Numbered from the stretch's first letter, positions 1-9,244 are shown. The stretch is DNA of 64,000 bases from Salinibacterium sp. dk2585 (GCF_008001035.1 NZ_CP042856.1:2480001-2544000); one strand, 5' to 3'. The notes: a model not told the origin generated them from the sequence alone. A program made the numbers and translations.

Positions 1-194
1 TCGAGGAAGACGCGGGCGCCATCCTGCTCGAGCACCTGGTCGCTGGCCTCGGGAGCTTCGACGACCGAGACTCCGAGTTCAGCATTGGCCGCGGTGCCCT
101 CGGAGTTGATGCGAAGACCGGCGCTCTCGACATCCGGGTTCTGGTCGATGATGGCCTTGACGACGTTGCTGGCGGTCTCGGTGAGGGTGAGCAT
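1..194 (-). CDS. HesB/IscA-like protein (3' part outside the window)
   Basis: The start codon is an ATG at 194, preceded by a GGAAGGAG ribosome site; the reading frame runs off the left window edge after 64 codons. The N-terminus (MLTLTENAS-like, followed by GLRINSEG) resembles the HesB/IscA-like family often labelled Fe-S cluster assembly or adhesin in Actinobacteria. The cysteines that would show cluster binding would lie further on and are not visible, so an iron-sulfur role is inferred from the family only. Confidence 0.7.
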   Translation of the reverse strand, partial: MLTLTETASNVVKAIIDQNPDVESAGLRINSEGTAANAELGVSVVEAPEASDQVLEQDGARVFL

Positions 195-315
195 GGCGCT
201 CCTTCCAGTTCGGGGTTGGCCCCCCACGCTCCCGCAGAGTGAGGCGCAGCTCAAGCCACGGCGGTGCTTTGTGCGGGCATTCCCACCTGCCTTGCACGGG
301 ATGCTCAGCGGCCCG

Positions 316-513
316 TTACTCCCCCGCGTCGCCTTCGCCCGGCCTCACCGGCGCGTCGTCGCGCCAGTCGATACGGGTGTTGCCCTCGGGCGTCGTCGTC
401 ACGTCGATGCGGGGTGCGGCATCCTCTTCGACCGCGTCTGGCGCGGCCGTGAGCTGGTCGTGCCGCTTCTCCTCGAAGGTCATGTCGTCATCGTCGCTGT
501 CGCGGGGTTCCAT
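316..513 (-). CDS. small acidic hypothetical protein
   Basis: A 65-residue frame between the HesB-like gene and the divergent GGDEF-EAL gene. The product is very acidic, with an Asp run near the N-terminus (residues 5-10), and has no cysteines, membrane segment or signal peptide. No family is recognised. It is kept as a gene because it fills the gap on the same strand as the next gene and has the acidic, Pro/Glu-rich composition of small actinobacterial hypotheticals. The alternative is a chance frame. Confidence 0.5.
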   Translation of the reverse strand: MEPRDSDDDDMTFEEKRHDQLTAAPDAVEEDAAPRIDVTTTPEGNTRIDWRDDAPVRPGEGDAGE

Positions 514-602
514 GACACCATCGTGCCCCTGGTCATGCCAGACTTACAGGGGGCGACCCGAGCCCTGTGAGCTCACTGCACAGTGAAGCGACGGAAGGCA
601 CA

Positions 603-2462
603 GTGACCACTATCGAGACGGGGCGCCTCGACAACGGCGACGAGACCGCCGCTGAACTTGCACGCCAACGAGACACGAGCGAGATGCTCCTGTCGGTCGC
701 CCGGGCGCTGTGCGAACCGACAGACCTGCCGGCCGTGTCACAGATCATCGCCGACGCCGTGCCGACCGTCTGCCAGGTCGACCGAGGCGCCGTCATCCTG
801 TGGGACGAGATGACCGACACCTTCGTTGTCTCCGCCGTCGCGGGCTGGTCCGGCGCACTGAGTCGCCGCCTCGGCCTCTGGGCCGGCACCCCGTTCTCGG
901 CACCCGCGCTGTATGACCTCATGCGTTCCGGCGGGCCCGTGCTTCTCGACGGTGCGCATGAGGACTGGACGCACGAGATCGTCAGGGATTTCGACATCCG
1001 CGCCCTCGCCCTCGTGCCCATCACGGTGTCGGGCCGCTCAATGGGCTTCGTGGCGGCGCACTGGGCCGACACCGAGCCCCCCGCGCAACTCGACGAGATC
1101 ACGCGCAGTCGCCTCACCGGCCTGGCAGGTCTCGCCGGGGTTGCGCTCGACAACAACCGTCTCGCCAATGAGATCGAGTGGAACGTCGAGCACGACCGCG
1201 TCACGCGCCTCCCCAACCGCCAGGCGCTCGAGCGCACCCTCGCAGGCATGGTGGAACAGGCGGATGCCGCGGGCAGGGGCACGGTCGTGATCGTCTGCGA
1301 CATCGACCGCTTCAAGCGCATCAATGACCGCCTCGGACAGCAGGCCGGCGACACGGTGCTGCAGGAGGTGGGCGAACGGCTCAAGCGGGTCGTGCGCCAG
1401 GGTGACACGGTCGCGCGCTACGGCGGCGACGAGTTCGCGATCACCTTCGCCCGGGCGACGCACCCCGACGAGGTCGCACCCGCGATCGCGCGCATCCAGC
1501 GCTCCTTCAAGCATCCGATCGCGGTCGAGGGCCAGGATGTCGTCGTCTCGCTCTCGCTCGGCATCTCCTCACTCGTCGAGATCGGCACGGAGGGCTCCGT
1601 CGCCGAGCGCGCGCAGCGCCTGGCCGCGAGCGCCGAGTCCGACCTCATGGCCAAGAAGGCTGGCCGCCGGCTGGCACGGGGCGCCACCGCCTCCGACGAT
1701 GAGCTGCAGCTCGACACCGACCTGCACGGCGCCGTCGTGCGCGGCGAGATCTTCGCGGTCTACCAGCCGCAGATCGACGTGCTCTCCGGTCGCGTCGTGG
1801 CCGTCGAGGCGCTCGCCCGGTGGAATCACCCCACGCGCGGCCTCGTGCGCCCCGACCAGTTCATCGCCCTCGCTGAGGAGAACGGCACGATCTCCGAGAT
1901 CGGCACCCAGGTGCTCCGCTCCGCCTGCCGGGACGCACTCGCGTGGGGCGCCGCGGGCTACCCGGTCGAGGTGTCGGTCAACGCCTCGGTCGCACAGTTG
2001 GAGACCGACGGCTACGCGGCATCCGTCGCCCGCGACCTCAAGCTGCTCGGCTTTCCCCCGGAGCGGCTCACGATCGAGGTGACCGAGTCGAAGGTCGTCA
2101 CCGACATGAGCGTGGCGCAGTCGGAGCTCCGGGCGATCCACGAGCTCGGCGTGAGCATCTCGGTCGATGACTTCGGCACAGGCTTCTCCTCGCTCACGCA
2201 GCTCAGCAACCTGCCCGTGAGCGAACTCAAGATCGACCGCTCCTTCGTCGGGCGCAAGGACCGTGCGGGCGCCAAGATCATCGCGGCCGTCGTCGGCCTC
2301 GGCCACGGCCTCGGCCTGCGCGTCGTTGCGGAGGGCGTCGAGACCGAGGAGCAGCTCAGCGTCCTCAGCGAGCTGCGCTGCGACCGCTCGCAGGGCTACC
2401 TGCATTCCAAGCCGGTCGACGCCGATGCCCTCATGACCCTGCTCCAGCGCCAGTCGGACTGA
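603..2462 (+). CDS. GAF-GGDEF-EAL cyclic-di-GMP turnover protein
   Basis: The product makes and/or degrades the second messenger cyclic di-GMP. An N-terminal GAF sensor (about residues 25-180) is followed by a GGDEF cyclase domain and an EAL phosphodiesterase domain. The cyclase signature GGDEF is intact (near codon 275) and has an RQGD inhibitory I-site five residues before it. The EAL domain also looks active: VEALARW, VTESKV, DDFGTG and EGVETEEQ are all present. There is no membrane segment, so the protein is probably cytosolic. The GTG at 603 has a GGAAGG site four bases upstream; an in-frame GTG at 567 is possible but less well placed. The net direction of activity cannot be told from sequence. 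Confidence 0.9.
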   Translation: MTTIETGRLDNGDETAAELARQRDTSEMLLSVARALCEPTDLPAVSQIIADAVPTVCQVDRGAVILWDEMTDTFVVSAVAGWSGALSRRLGLWAGTPFSAPALYDLMRSGGPVLLDGAHEDWTHEIVRDFDIRALALVPITVSGRSMGFVAAHWADTEPPAQLDEITRSRLTGLAGLAGVALDNNRLANEIEWNVEHDRVTRLPNRQALERTLAGMVEQADAAGRGTVVIVCDIDRFKRINDRLGQQAGDTVLQEVGERLKRVVRQGDTVARYGGDEFAITFARATHPDEVAPAIARIQRSFKHPIAVEGQDVVVSLSLGISSLVEIGTEGSVAERAQRLAASAESDLMAKKAGRRLARGATASDDELQLDTDLHGAVVRGEIFAVYQPQIDVLSGRVVAVEALARWNHPTRGLVRPDQFIALAEENGTISEIGTQVLRSACRDALAWGAAGYPVEVSVNASVAQLETDGYAASVARDLKLLGFPPERLTIEVTESKVVTDMSVAQSELRAIHELGVSISVDDFGTGFSSLTQLSNLPVSELKIDRSFVGRKDRAGAKIIAAVVGLGHGLGLRVVAEGVETEEQLSVLSELRCDRSQGYLHSKPVDADALMTLLQRQSD

Positions 2463-2492
2463 GCAGCCGAAGCGGCCGGCCGCAGAAATGAC

Positions 2493-2524
2493 GGATGCCC
2501 GGCCGCGCACGCGACCGGGCATCC
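2493..2524. terminator. bidirectional terminator between convergent genes
   Basis: A perfect 10-bp inverted repeat (GGATGCCCGG ... CCGGGCATCC) with a 12-base loop lies between the convergent GGDEF-EAL and acyl-CoA dehydrogenase genes. On the plus strand it is followed by a pyrimidine-rich GCTTCTTCTT. A run of nine G follows at 2535-2543, just before the dehydrogenase stop codon. Confidence 0.7.
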
Positions 2525-2543
2525 GCTTCTTCTTGGGGGGGGG

Positions 2544-4319
2544 TCAGCTCGCGAGCGCCTCCGCGTCGAGCGCGAAGAGGTCGCGGTCGCCGGCCGTGAC
2601 GGCACCGGCAAGCCCGCTTGCCGCGGGAAGCAGCTGCTCGGCGTAGAAGCGGGCGAGCACGAGCTGCGACTCAGCCTGCTTCGCGTCGTCGAGGGCTGCC
2701 GCCGCAAGCGCGGACTCCGCCATGAGCCAGCCGCCCACGACGAGCGACCACTGGCGGAGGAACGGCACTGAGCCCGACAGCACCGACGAGAAGTCCCCGC
2801 CTGCGCCCGTCTGGAGCATGTAGCCGGTCGTCTTCAGCAGCACGTCGAACTGGCGGCCGAGCTGCGTGCGGATCGACGCGAACTCGTCACCGGCGGCCTC
2901 AAGCTTCGCCTCGACCTCCCGCATCTGCGCGATGAACTCCATGAACGACTGGCCGCTGCGCACGCCCATCTTGCGACCCACGAAGTCAGCGGCCTGGATG
3001 CCGTTGGTTCCCTCGTAGATGGCGGCGATGCGGACGTCGCGCATGTACTGGGCGACTCCCGTCTCCTCGATGAAGCCCATGCCGCCGTGGATTTGCACCG
3101 TCAGCGAGGTGACCTCGTTGCCGAGGTCGGTGCCGAAGGCCTTGCTGATGGGGGTGAGGAGGGCGGCGAGCTCTTCCGCACGCGCCCGCTCCGTGGCATC
3201 CGGCGAGTACAGCGCCTTGTCCATGTAGATGCCGTTGAGGTAGATGATGCGGCGGAGGGCCGAAAGGTAGGCCTTCTGTGTCATCAGCATGCGGCGCACG
3301 TCGGGGAAGTCGATGATCGGCGAGTCCTGCGTGGCCCCGATCGCCTTGCCCTGGATGCGCTCCTTCGCGTAGGCGAGGCCCGCCTGGTAGGCGCGCTCCC
3401 CCACCGCGAGGCCCTGCATGCCGACCGAGATGCGCGCGCTGTTCATCATGACGAACATGGCGCGCATGCCCTGGTTCTCCTCGCCGACCAGGTAGCCCTT
3501 CGCGTTCTCGTAGGAGAGCACGCAAGTGGGCGAGGCGTGGATGCCCATCTTCTCCTCGAGGGAGACCGTGTGCACCGAGTTGCGCTCGCCGATCGTGCCA
3601 TCCGCGTCGACGTTGAACTTGGGCACGATGAAGAGCGAGATGCCCTTCGTGCCGGCGGGAGCACCGGGGGTGCGCGCGAGAACCAGGTGGATCGTGTTCT
3701 CGGTGAGGTCGTGGTCGCCCCAGCTGATGAAGATCTTCTGGCCCGAGATCGAGTAGGTGCCGTCGTCGTTGGGCACTGCCTTCGTCGTGAGGGCGCCGAC
3801 GTCGGAGCCGGCGTGCGGCTCCGTGAGGTTCATCGTGCCGGTCCACTCGCCGCTGACCATCTTGGGCAGGAAGAGCTGCTTCTGCTCGGGCGAGCCGTAG
3901 TGCAGGAGGGCGTCGATCGCGCCCTGCGTCAGCAGCGGGCCGAGGCCGAAGCCCATGTTGGCCGCGAGCAGCTGCTCCTGGATGGCGAGGCCGACGAGCC
4001 AGGGGAAGCCGCCGCCGCCGAACTCCTCGGGGAACTGCAGCGAGATCCAGCCGGACTCGACGAGCTTGTTGTAGGCCTCCTTGAAGCCGGTCGGCGTCTT
4101 GACCGTGCCATCCGCCTGGAGCTTTGAGCCCTCCAGGTCGCCCGCGCGGTTCGTGGGCGCGATGACCTCGGCCATGAACTGGCCGCTCTGCTCCAGCAGG
4201 TCGACGACCGTCTCGAGGTCGGCGTGCTCGTAGTTCGGGTAGGCGGCGATGTCGTTGTAGCCCACGACGTGCTCAAGGATGAAGGCAGCGTCGGATGTCG
4301 GCGGTCGGTAGTCACTCAT
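2544..4319 (-). CDS. acyl-CoA dehydrogenase, long form (FadE5-like)
   Basis: An FAD enzyme that oxidises acyl-CoA to trans-2-enoyl-CoA in fatty-acid beta-oxidation. At 591 residues it is longer than the usual 380-390, matching the subgroup with an N-terminal extension and a C-terminal helical domain (AcdB/FadE5 type). MNLTEPHAGSDVG is the flavin/substrate motif (about residue 163), and YEGTNGIQA contains the catalytic glutamate (about residue 435). A TAGCAT hexamer sits six bases before the ATG, with no ribosome site, so the mRNA is probably leaderless. It stands alone, without other beta-oxidation genes. Chain-length preference cannot be read from sequence. Confidence 0.93.
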   Translation of the reverse strand: MSDYRPPTSDAAFILEHVVGYNDIAAYPNYEHADLETVVDLLEQSGQFMAEVIAPTNRAGDLEGSKLQADGTVKTPTGFKEAYNKLVESGWISLQFPEEFGGGGFPWLVGLAIQEQLLAANMGFGLGPLLTQGAIDALLHYGSPEQKQLFLPKMVSGEWTGTMNLTEPHAGSDVGALTTKAVPNDDGTYSISGQKIFISWGDHDLTENTIHLVLARTPGAPAGTKGISLFIVPKFNVDADGTIGERNSVHTVSLEEKMGIHASPTCVLSYENAKGYLVGEENQGMRAMFVMMNSARISVGMQGLAVGERAYQAGLAYAKERIQGKAIGATQDSPIIDFPDVRRMLMTQKAYLSALRRIIYLNGIYMDKALYSPDATERARAEELAALLTPISKAFGTDLGNEVTSLTVQIHGGMGFIEETGVAQYMRDVRIAAIYEGTNGIQAADFVGRKMGVRSGQSFMEFIAQMREVEAKLEAAGDEFASIRTQLGRQFDVLLKTTGYMLQTGAGGDFSSVLSGSVPFLRQWSLVVGGWLMAESALAAAALDDAKQAESQLVLARFYAEQLLPAASGLAGAVTAGDRDLFALDAEALAS

Positions 4320-4428
4320 GGCGTGATGCTAACGCTGGGCACAACAGAATGCCGAAAAGTTCGTGGCATGGGCACTGTTGGGCCCGCAGAACGGCGGCCC
4401 GGACTCGTGGAAACCACCACCCGCGCGG

Positions 4429-5070
4429 TCAGGCGGTGGGTGACGAAGGGTCCGTATCGATGGGGGCGGCGGGCCGCAGGGCGTGGGCCATCCACCACCA
4501 GGCGAAGACGCCGATGGCGACCGTCACCGCGAGACTCGCCAGCACGAGGAGCCCGCCGCCGACGAAGAGGGCTGGCAGCTCCCCCTCCCCGCGGCTCGGC
4601 ATGACCGTGAGCATGTTGCCCGGGATCGAGAGCACGGTGCTCGCGACCCATCCCGCTACGATGCCGATACCCAGCGCCGCCCACGTGATCGCCGTAGCGC
4701 GCGAGTTGCCTGAGGACTTCAGGATGCGCACGCTCGCGAAGTACCCGGCCAACCAGAGCGCGACGCCCAGTATTGCCACGACGAGGGCGATCCACCAGTA
4801 CGACTGCACGATGTCGGTGACGGTCTGCACGAAGTCGTCGGCCGCGCCGCCCGAGCGGGCAAGCGACGCGCCGATGAAACCCATGACCCCGAAGACGACG
4901 GTGACGATCACGACCGCGAAGACCGTGCCGAAGCCGAGGGACATGAGCGTGTAGCCGACACCACCGGCGATCATCGCGCCGCGCTTCTGCCCGACGGAGA
5001 GTGGCGGCCTGCGCGGCGGAGCCTGCACGGGGCCGGCGGGGCCATAGCCGTAGGGGGCTGGGGTGCTCAT
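4429..5070 (-). CDS. four-helix membrane protein of unknown function
   Basis: The 213-residue product has a Pro/Gly/Tyr-rich cytoplasmic N-terminus (about 30 residues) and about four hydrophobic segments (33-70, 91-113, 127-149, 167-195). The pattern is common for small actinobacterial membrane proteins, but I do not recognise a named family or any catalytic motif. The preceding 109 bases (4320-4428) hold no gene. It is transcribed in the same direction as the exopolyphosphatase downstream (58-base gap), with which it could be co-transcribed. Confidence 0.75.
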   Translation of the reverse strand: MSTPAPYGYGPAGPVQAPPRRPPLSVGQKRGAMIAGGVGYTLMSLGFGTVFAVVIVTVVFGVMGFIGASLARSGGAADDFVQTVTDIVQSYWWIALVVAILGVALWLAGYFASVRILKSSGNSRATAITWAALGIGIVAGWVASTVLSIPGNMLTVMPSRGEGELPALFVGGGLLVLASLAVTVAIGVFAWWWMAHALRPAAPIDTDPSSPTA

Positions 5071-5128
5071 GAAGACCTACCGATCCGATCGGTGACGCGG
5101 GTTGGCAGCCAGACTAATGGGCGGGCGC

Positions 5129-6079
5129 TCAGTCGGCGAGAGACAACGCGGTTCCATCGAGGATGTCGTGCTCGCTCGTCACGACCCAGTGGAGCGGTGA
5201 TCCGGCGGCCTTCGTCTCCGCAGCGACCCTCTCCAGCACGGTCGACCAGATGGTGGCGCCCGCCGCGATCACGTCGACGCGGCCGGGGTGCACGTAGGGC
5301 AGGATGAGTCGCTCCTCCCGCGGCATGCTCGCGAGCGACCGGCAGGCCTCCAGCACGTCGTCGAGGCGCAGCCGGCTCCCGTTGACCGCGGCGGAGTCGT
5401 AGTCGCTCAGCTCCATCGCGTGCGCCGTCACGGTCGTGACGGTCCCTGCGACGCCGATGACCTCCCGCGCGGCACCGAGGTCCACGATGCTCGCCGCATC
5501 GTCGAGGGCCAGCTCGACATCGCGGCGCACCGCAGCCAGCTCCTCGGCCGTGGGCGGATCGGAGCGGATGTCTCGTTCCGTGAGCCGCACGCTCCCGACA
5601 TCCATCGAGTGCGCCGCCTCCGGCACGGTCTCGCCAAGCACCAGTTCGGTCGACCCACCGCCGATGTCGACGACGAGTCGGCGGGAGCGCTTGGCCGCGG
5701 CATCCGGAATCGCACTCAGCGCCCCGCGGAACGACAGCCGCGCTTCCTCGTCGCCGTCGATGACCTCAGGCTCGATGCCGAGTATCTCGCGCACACTGTC
5801 GAGAAACAAGTCGCGGTTCGCGGCGTCGCGGGTGGCAGATGTCGCGACGAACCGCATCCGCTCGACCCGGTGCTTGCGGCACAGCTCGGCGTACTGCTGG
5901 GTCACCGCGAGGGTGCGCGCGAGGGCGGTCTCGTCGAAGCGCCCCGTGCGGTCGACACCCTGGCCGAGACGCACGATCTCGAGCGAGCGCACGATGTCGT
6001 GCAGGCGGCCGTGCTTGATGTCGGCGATGAGGAGACGCAGCGAGTTGGTGCCGCAGTCGAACGCGGCGACGCGGGTCAC
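5129..6079 (-). CDS. ppx: Ppx/GppA family exopolyphosphatase
   Basis: A 316-residue phosphatase of the Ppx/GppA family, which cleaves terminal phosphate from polyphosphate or pppGpp. The ASKHA-fold phosphate motifs are visible: FDCGTNSLRL at residues 8-17 and VVDIGGGSTELVLG at about 139-152. The length fits the short actinobacterial form, which lacks the HD domain of E. coli Ppx. The start is a GTG at 6079 preceded by AGGAG. Its GTGA overlaps the stop of a nine-codon leader frame (6076-6105), suggesting translational coupling. Polyphosphate or pppGpp as the substrate cannot be decided here. Confidence 0.9.
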   Translation of the reverse strand: MTRVAAFDCGTNSLRLLIADIKHGRLHDIVRSLEIVRLGQGVDRTGRFDETALARTLAVTQQYAELCRKHRVERMRFVATSATRDAANRDLFLDSVREILGIEPEVIDGDEEARLSFRGALSAIPDAAAKRSRRLVVDIGGGSTELVLGETVPEAAHSMDVGSVRLTERDIRSDPPTAEELAAVRRDVELALDDAASIVDLGAAREVIGVAGTVTTVTAHAMELSDYDSAAVNGSRLRLDDVLEACRSLASMPREERLILPYVHPGRVDVIAAGATIWSTVLERVAAETKAAGSPLHWVVTSEHDILDGTALSLAD

Positions 6080-6105
6080 AGGGCGCTCCTGACGGTGGTG
6101 CTCAT
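6076..6105 (-). CDS. nine-codon leader peptide coupled to ppx
   Basis: The frame encodes MSTTVRSAL and ends in TGA that overlaps the GTG start of ppx. Its own ATG overlaps the TGA of the upstream dehydrogenase/esterase gene. A TAGGAT hexamer ends seven bases before the ATG, so a transcript starting there would begin at this ATG. The ppx ribosome site (AGGAG) lies inside the mini-frame. Either this is a leaderless mini-ORF that feeds ribosomes to ppx, or the overlaps are chance. Confidence 0.35.
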   Translation of the reverse strand: MSTTVRSAL

Positions 6106-8288
6106 AGACGCGATCCTACGCGTGCGTGCGTGAGGACCCCGGGGATCTCGCCCCGCTCGGGAAGGTCGACGCCGCGCGCAAAGTCTGCCCACAGCTGGCG
6201 CACCTGCCGCGCGTGCCGCTCGACCTCGGCCCACGGCGCGCCCGCGAGGATCTTGGAACGCTTCCACGTCTCCTCGTTGCCGAACAGGAACGGCAGGTCG
6301 ATTGTGTGGGCGGCACCGAAGTCATTGTCGGGAGCTGACCAGGAGAAGACGTAGTGCCGCGCTCGGCCCCCTGCCGCCGCATGACGGCGGGCGAAACGAC
6401 GGGATGCCGCGCCGTAGATGATGCGGGTCAGCACCGAGTCGATCGCCCCGACGGCAGGGCGGCCCAGCACGGGCACTTTCGCCAGCCGCTGCACCTTCTC
6501 GACCTGGGGGGCGAAAAGGCGCGACTCCTGGGAGGTGTGACCAATGAGCACCTCGATGTGGGGAGCCGCAGCATCCAGTGCCGCATCGAGCTCGTGCTCG
6601 GCCGGCAGCGGCACGTGGCCGGGCTGCGGCCCGAACGGCATCCCACCGACGAGGCCGAAGCTGCCCCCGATCGCGGAGACCCGCGCCTGTCGCGCGAGCA
6701 CCGCACCCACGGTCGATTCGGCCGTCAGCCCCGCCGCGGCGGCACCCATCGCCTCGTTCATTGCCTGCCGTCCACGGCCGATGCCGAGGGGCGCGCTCTG
6801 GAGGATCGCCCGGGAGAAGAGGCGCGGGGCATCCGGTGTCGCCATGATGTGGGCGATCGCGTCGGCGCCCGCCGACTGGCCGAATGCCGTCACCCGCTGC
6901 GGGTCGCCACCGAACGCGGCGATGTTGCGTTGCACCCAGCGGAACGCCTCGATCTGGTCGAGCAGGCCAAGATTCGCAGGATGCCCGTCGGGCGTCGCGA
7001 GGAAGCCGAAGAGGCCGAGGCGGTAGGTCACGCCGACGACGATGACGCGCTGCTCGGCGACCAGCGCGGCGGGATCGTGCATGGGGATGTCGGCGGCGCC
7101 GATGACATAGGAGCCGCCGTGGATGAAGACCATGACGGGCAGCGATTCGCCGGGCCGGAGGTCGGCCGGCACCGTGACGCTCACGTTCTGGCAGTCCTCG
7201 CTGTCGTCGATGAAGGACTGCCCCGTGCCCATGGCGTCGGCGAGCGCGAGCGACGGCAACTGCGGGCAGGCAGGCGCGGGAGCCGTCGCCTGCAAGGGCT
7301 CTGCCCAGTCGGCCACGGGCGCGGGCGGGGCGAACCGTGCGGCGCGGGCGTACGGGATGCCCGTCGCTCGGATCACCGCGCCGTCGAGCCGCCCAATGAC
7401 CGGCCCGCACGGCGGATCAAAACGGCCGTCGTGCTTGTGGGATGCGGGCTCCGGCGACGCGGTGAGCCCGAGCATCCGCTCGCTCTCCTCCCACAGCCGC
7501 CGCGCCGCCTCAGCATCGTAGGCCTGCGGGTTGGTCTTCGCGATGCGCTGATGTTCGTAGAATTCGCCCGAGATCCAGTCGACCCCAGGCTGCCCCTCGG
7601 CGAGCGCGACGAGCCCGCTCGCGCCCTCCTCCGGTGTGATGAGGCGCAGCAGGTGACGCAGCGGCGTGCCATAGACCAGGCGCATGGGGCTGGTCGTGTC
7701 GCTCGCGAAACTCGTCGCCACCACCCCGGGGTGGAACGCGGCCGTCGAGATGCCCTCGCCGTTGAAGCGCAGGTTGAGCTCCCTCGTGAAGAGGATGTTC
7801 GCCAGCTTCGCATTGCCGTAGGCACGGTTTGCGGATGCGCCGCGGTCATTGTTGAGGTCGTCGAGGTCGAGCCGGGCGAACAGCTTGGCGGCGGCGCTCG
7901 ACGTGTTGATGACGGATGCCCGGCTCGCAATCAGCGTCGGCATGAGCAGGTTCGTCAACAGGAACGGCGCCAGGTGGTTGACCTGGAAGGTCTTCTCGAA
8001 GCCGTCCTCCGTGCGCTCGCGTGTGCCGAAGATCCCGCCCGCGTTGTTGGCGAGCACGTCGATGTGGGGGAAGTCTCGGGCAAGGGCAACCGCCAGCTCG
8101 CGGACCTCGCTGAGGCGGGCGAAATCGGCGAGGTAGAACGGCGCATCCAGCTCGGCCGCGATACGCTCCGTCTTCTCACGGGAACGGCCCACGATCACGA
8201 CCCTGTGCCCGCGGCGGGACAGTTCCCGCGCCGCTGCTGCCCCGATGCCGTCGCTTGCCCCTGTGATGATGATCGTCTTGCCGCTCAC
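6102..8288 (-). CDS. fused short-chain dehydrogenase / type-B carboxylesterase
   Basis: A 728-residue protein with two complete enzymes. Residues 1-275 form a short-chain dehydrogenase: the nucleotide motif TGASDGIG (9-16), NNAG (about 80), a TSS serine and YGNAK with the catalytic Tyr/Lys. Residues 290-728 form a type-B carboxylesterase: oxyanion HGGS (about 392), nucleophile GQSAG (about 469), an acid Glu in HTSQES (about 587) and a His in AAHTIDLP (about 660). The roughly 15-residue linker has no start codon, so the esterase cannot easily be made alone. The GTG start at 8288 has a GAGGGGA site. Substrates are unknown; the coupling suggests that one substrate is hydrolysed and the alcohol oxidised, which is inference. 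Confidence 0.88.
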   Translation of the reverse strand: MSGKTIIITGASDGIGAAAARELSRRGHRVVIVGRSREKTERIAAELDAPFYLADFARLSEVRELAVALARDFPHIDVLANNAGGIFGTRERTEDGFEKTFQVNHLAPFLLTNLLMPTLIASRASVINTSSAAAKLFARLDLDDLNNDRGASANRAYGNAKLANILFTRELNLRFNGEGISTAAFHPGVVATSFASDTTSPMRLVYGTPLRHLLRLITPEEGASGLVALAEGQPGVDWISGEFYEHQRIAKTNPQAYDAEAARRLWEESERMLGLTASPEPASHKHDGRFDPPCGPVIGRLDGAVIRATGIPYARAARFAPPAPVADWAEPLQATAPAPACPQLPSLALADAMGTGQSFIDDSEDCQNVSVTVPADLRPGESLPVMVFIHGGSYVIGAADIPMHDPAALVAEQRVIVVGVTYRLGLFGFLATPDGHPANLGLLDQIEAFRWVQRNIAAFGGDPQRVTAFGQSAGADAIAHIMATPDAPRLFSRAILQSAPLGIGRGRQAMNEAMGAAAAGLTAESTVGAVLARQARVSAIGGSFGLVGGMPFGPQPGHVPLPAEHELDAALDAAAPHIEVLIGHTSQESRLFAPQVEKVQRLAKVPVLGRPAVGAIDSVLTRIIYGAASRRFARRHAAAGGRARHYVFSWSAPDNDFGAAHTIDLPFLFGNEETWKRSKILAGAPWAEVERHARQVRQLWADFARGVDLPERGEIPGVLTHARVGSRL

Positions 8289-8504
8289 CGCTTGTCCCCT
8301 CGCTCGGTGGTCAGGCTACTCCGGCACCGGACGCTGCAGCAGGTGTTTGCCAGCGAACGCCCACTTGCGAGGAGCCGTGCCGCTCAGCCCCGGATATCGC
8401 GCAGACGCACCGACGAATACGAAGGCGCGGCCTCCGTAGTTCGGGATGGTCGGGATCGTCTCTGCGTCACTTTCCGTGATGGCAAGTCATTATGGCACCG
8501 CGAC

Positions 8505-9227
8505 TCAGAGGAGGGAACGAAGGTACACAGCATCGCGCTCATACTCCTCCGACTCATCCAGCAGGTGCGGCTTGCCAAGCTCCGCCGCCTTCTCCCGCGA
8601 GAACTCAGCAAGGTCGTGGAGTCGGATGACCGCAACCCGCAACACATCAGCCCATGTGGCATCCGTGCCGTAGGCATCGAGAATCGTTTGCACCCGTCGG
8701 GGCGCCTCATCCATGCCCGGCGCACCCTCGGGAGTCTCGGCAGTGAGGGGCACCGCCCGAGTGGCGAAGTACGCGATATCCCAGAGCCTCGGCCCCGGGG
8801 AACACATGTCAAAGTCGATGGCGCCGACGATCGCGCCGTCACGGAACGCCAGGTTGTGGGGCGAGAAGTCGTTGTGGCAGATGACCTCCGCGGGAACCTT
8901 GGCCGGGGACTGCCACACGGCCTCATCGAGTGCGAACCCGATGCTCGCGTCGTGCAGCTGGCGCAGCAGCCGGCCGCCCTGCGAGAGCACCGACTCATCC
9001 CACACCCACTCGGGCAGCGGATAGACCGGCACAGTGCCGTCGATGAAGCTGAGACGCTCGCGGTCTCCCTCGATGCCGAGCGGGCGCGGCGCCCAGTCGA
9101 CCCCTGCGATGGCGAGGTGGTCGAGGTACCGGTGCACCGTGGGCGTCCACGGTCCGGCCTGGCGCAGCACGGTATCGCCCTCGCGCGTGACGTTGTTCAT
9201 GTTGCCGCCAACCAGCATGCCGTCCAT
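8505..9227 (-). CDS. aminoglycoside phosphotransferase-like kinase
   Basis: A 240-residue kinase-like protein of the phosphotransferase enzyme family (APH/choline kinase fold). The catalytic loop HNDFSPHN (about residues 115-122) and the metal-binding IDFD (about 137-140) are both present. The N-terminal nucleotide-binding part is short. Members phosphorylate small molecules such as aminoglycosides, homoserine or choline; the substrate here is unknown and resistance should not be assumed. A TAGCCT hexamer ends six bases before the ATG, so the mRNA is probably leaderless. The 216 bases between this gene and the dehydrogenase/esterase (8289-8504) show no gene. Confidence 0.82.
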   Translation of the reverse strand: MDGMLVGGNMNNVTREGDTVLRQAGPWTPTVHRYLDHLAIAGVDWAPRPLGIEGDRERLSFIDGTVPVYPLPEWVWDESVLSQGGRLLRQLHDASIGFALDEAVWQSPAKVPAEVICHNDFSPHNLAFRDGAIVGAIDFDMCSPGPRLWDIAYFATRAVPLTAETPEGAPGMDEAPRRVQTILDAYGTDATWADVLRVAVIRLHDLAEFSREKAAELGKPHLLDESEEYERDAVYLRSLL

Positions 9228-9244
9228 GCGGTCAGGCTAGCGGC

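Noticed and set aside
8505-9227. aminoglycoside resistance gene
   Set aside because: The fold motifs fit the broad phosphotransferase family, which includes many metabolic kinases. Nothing in the sequence or context points to antibiotics.
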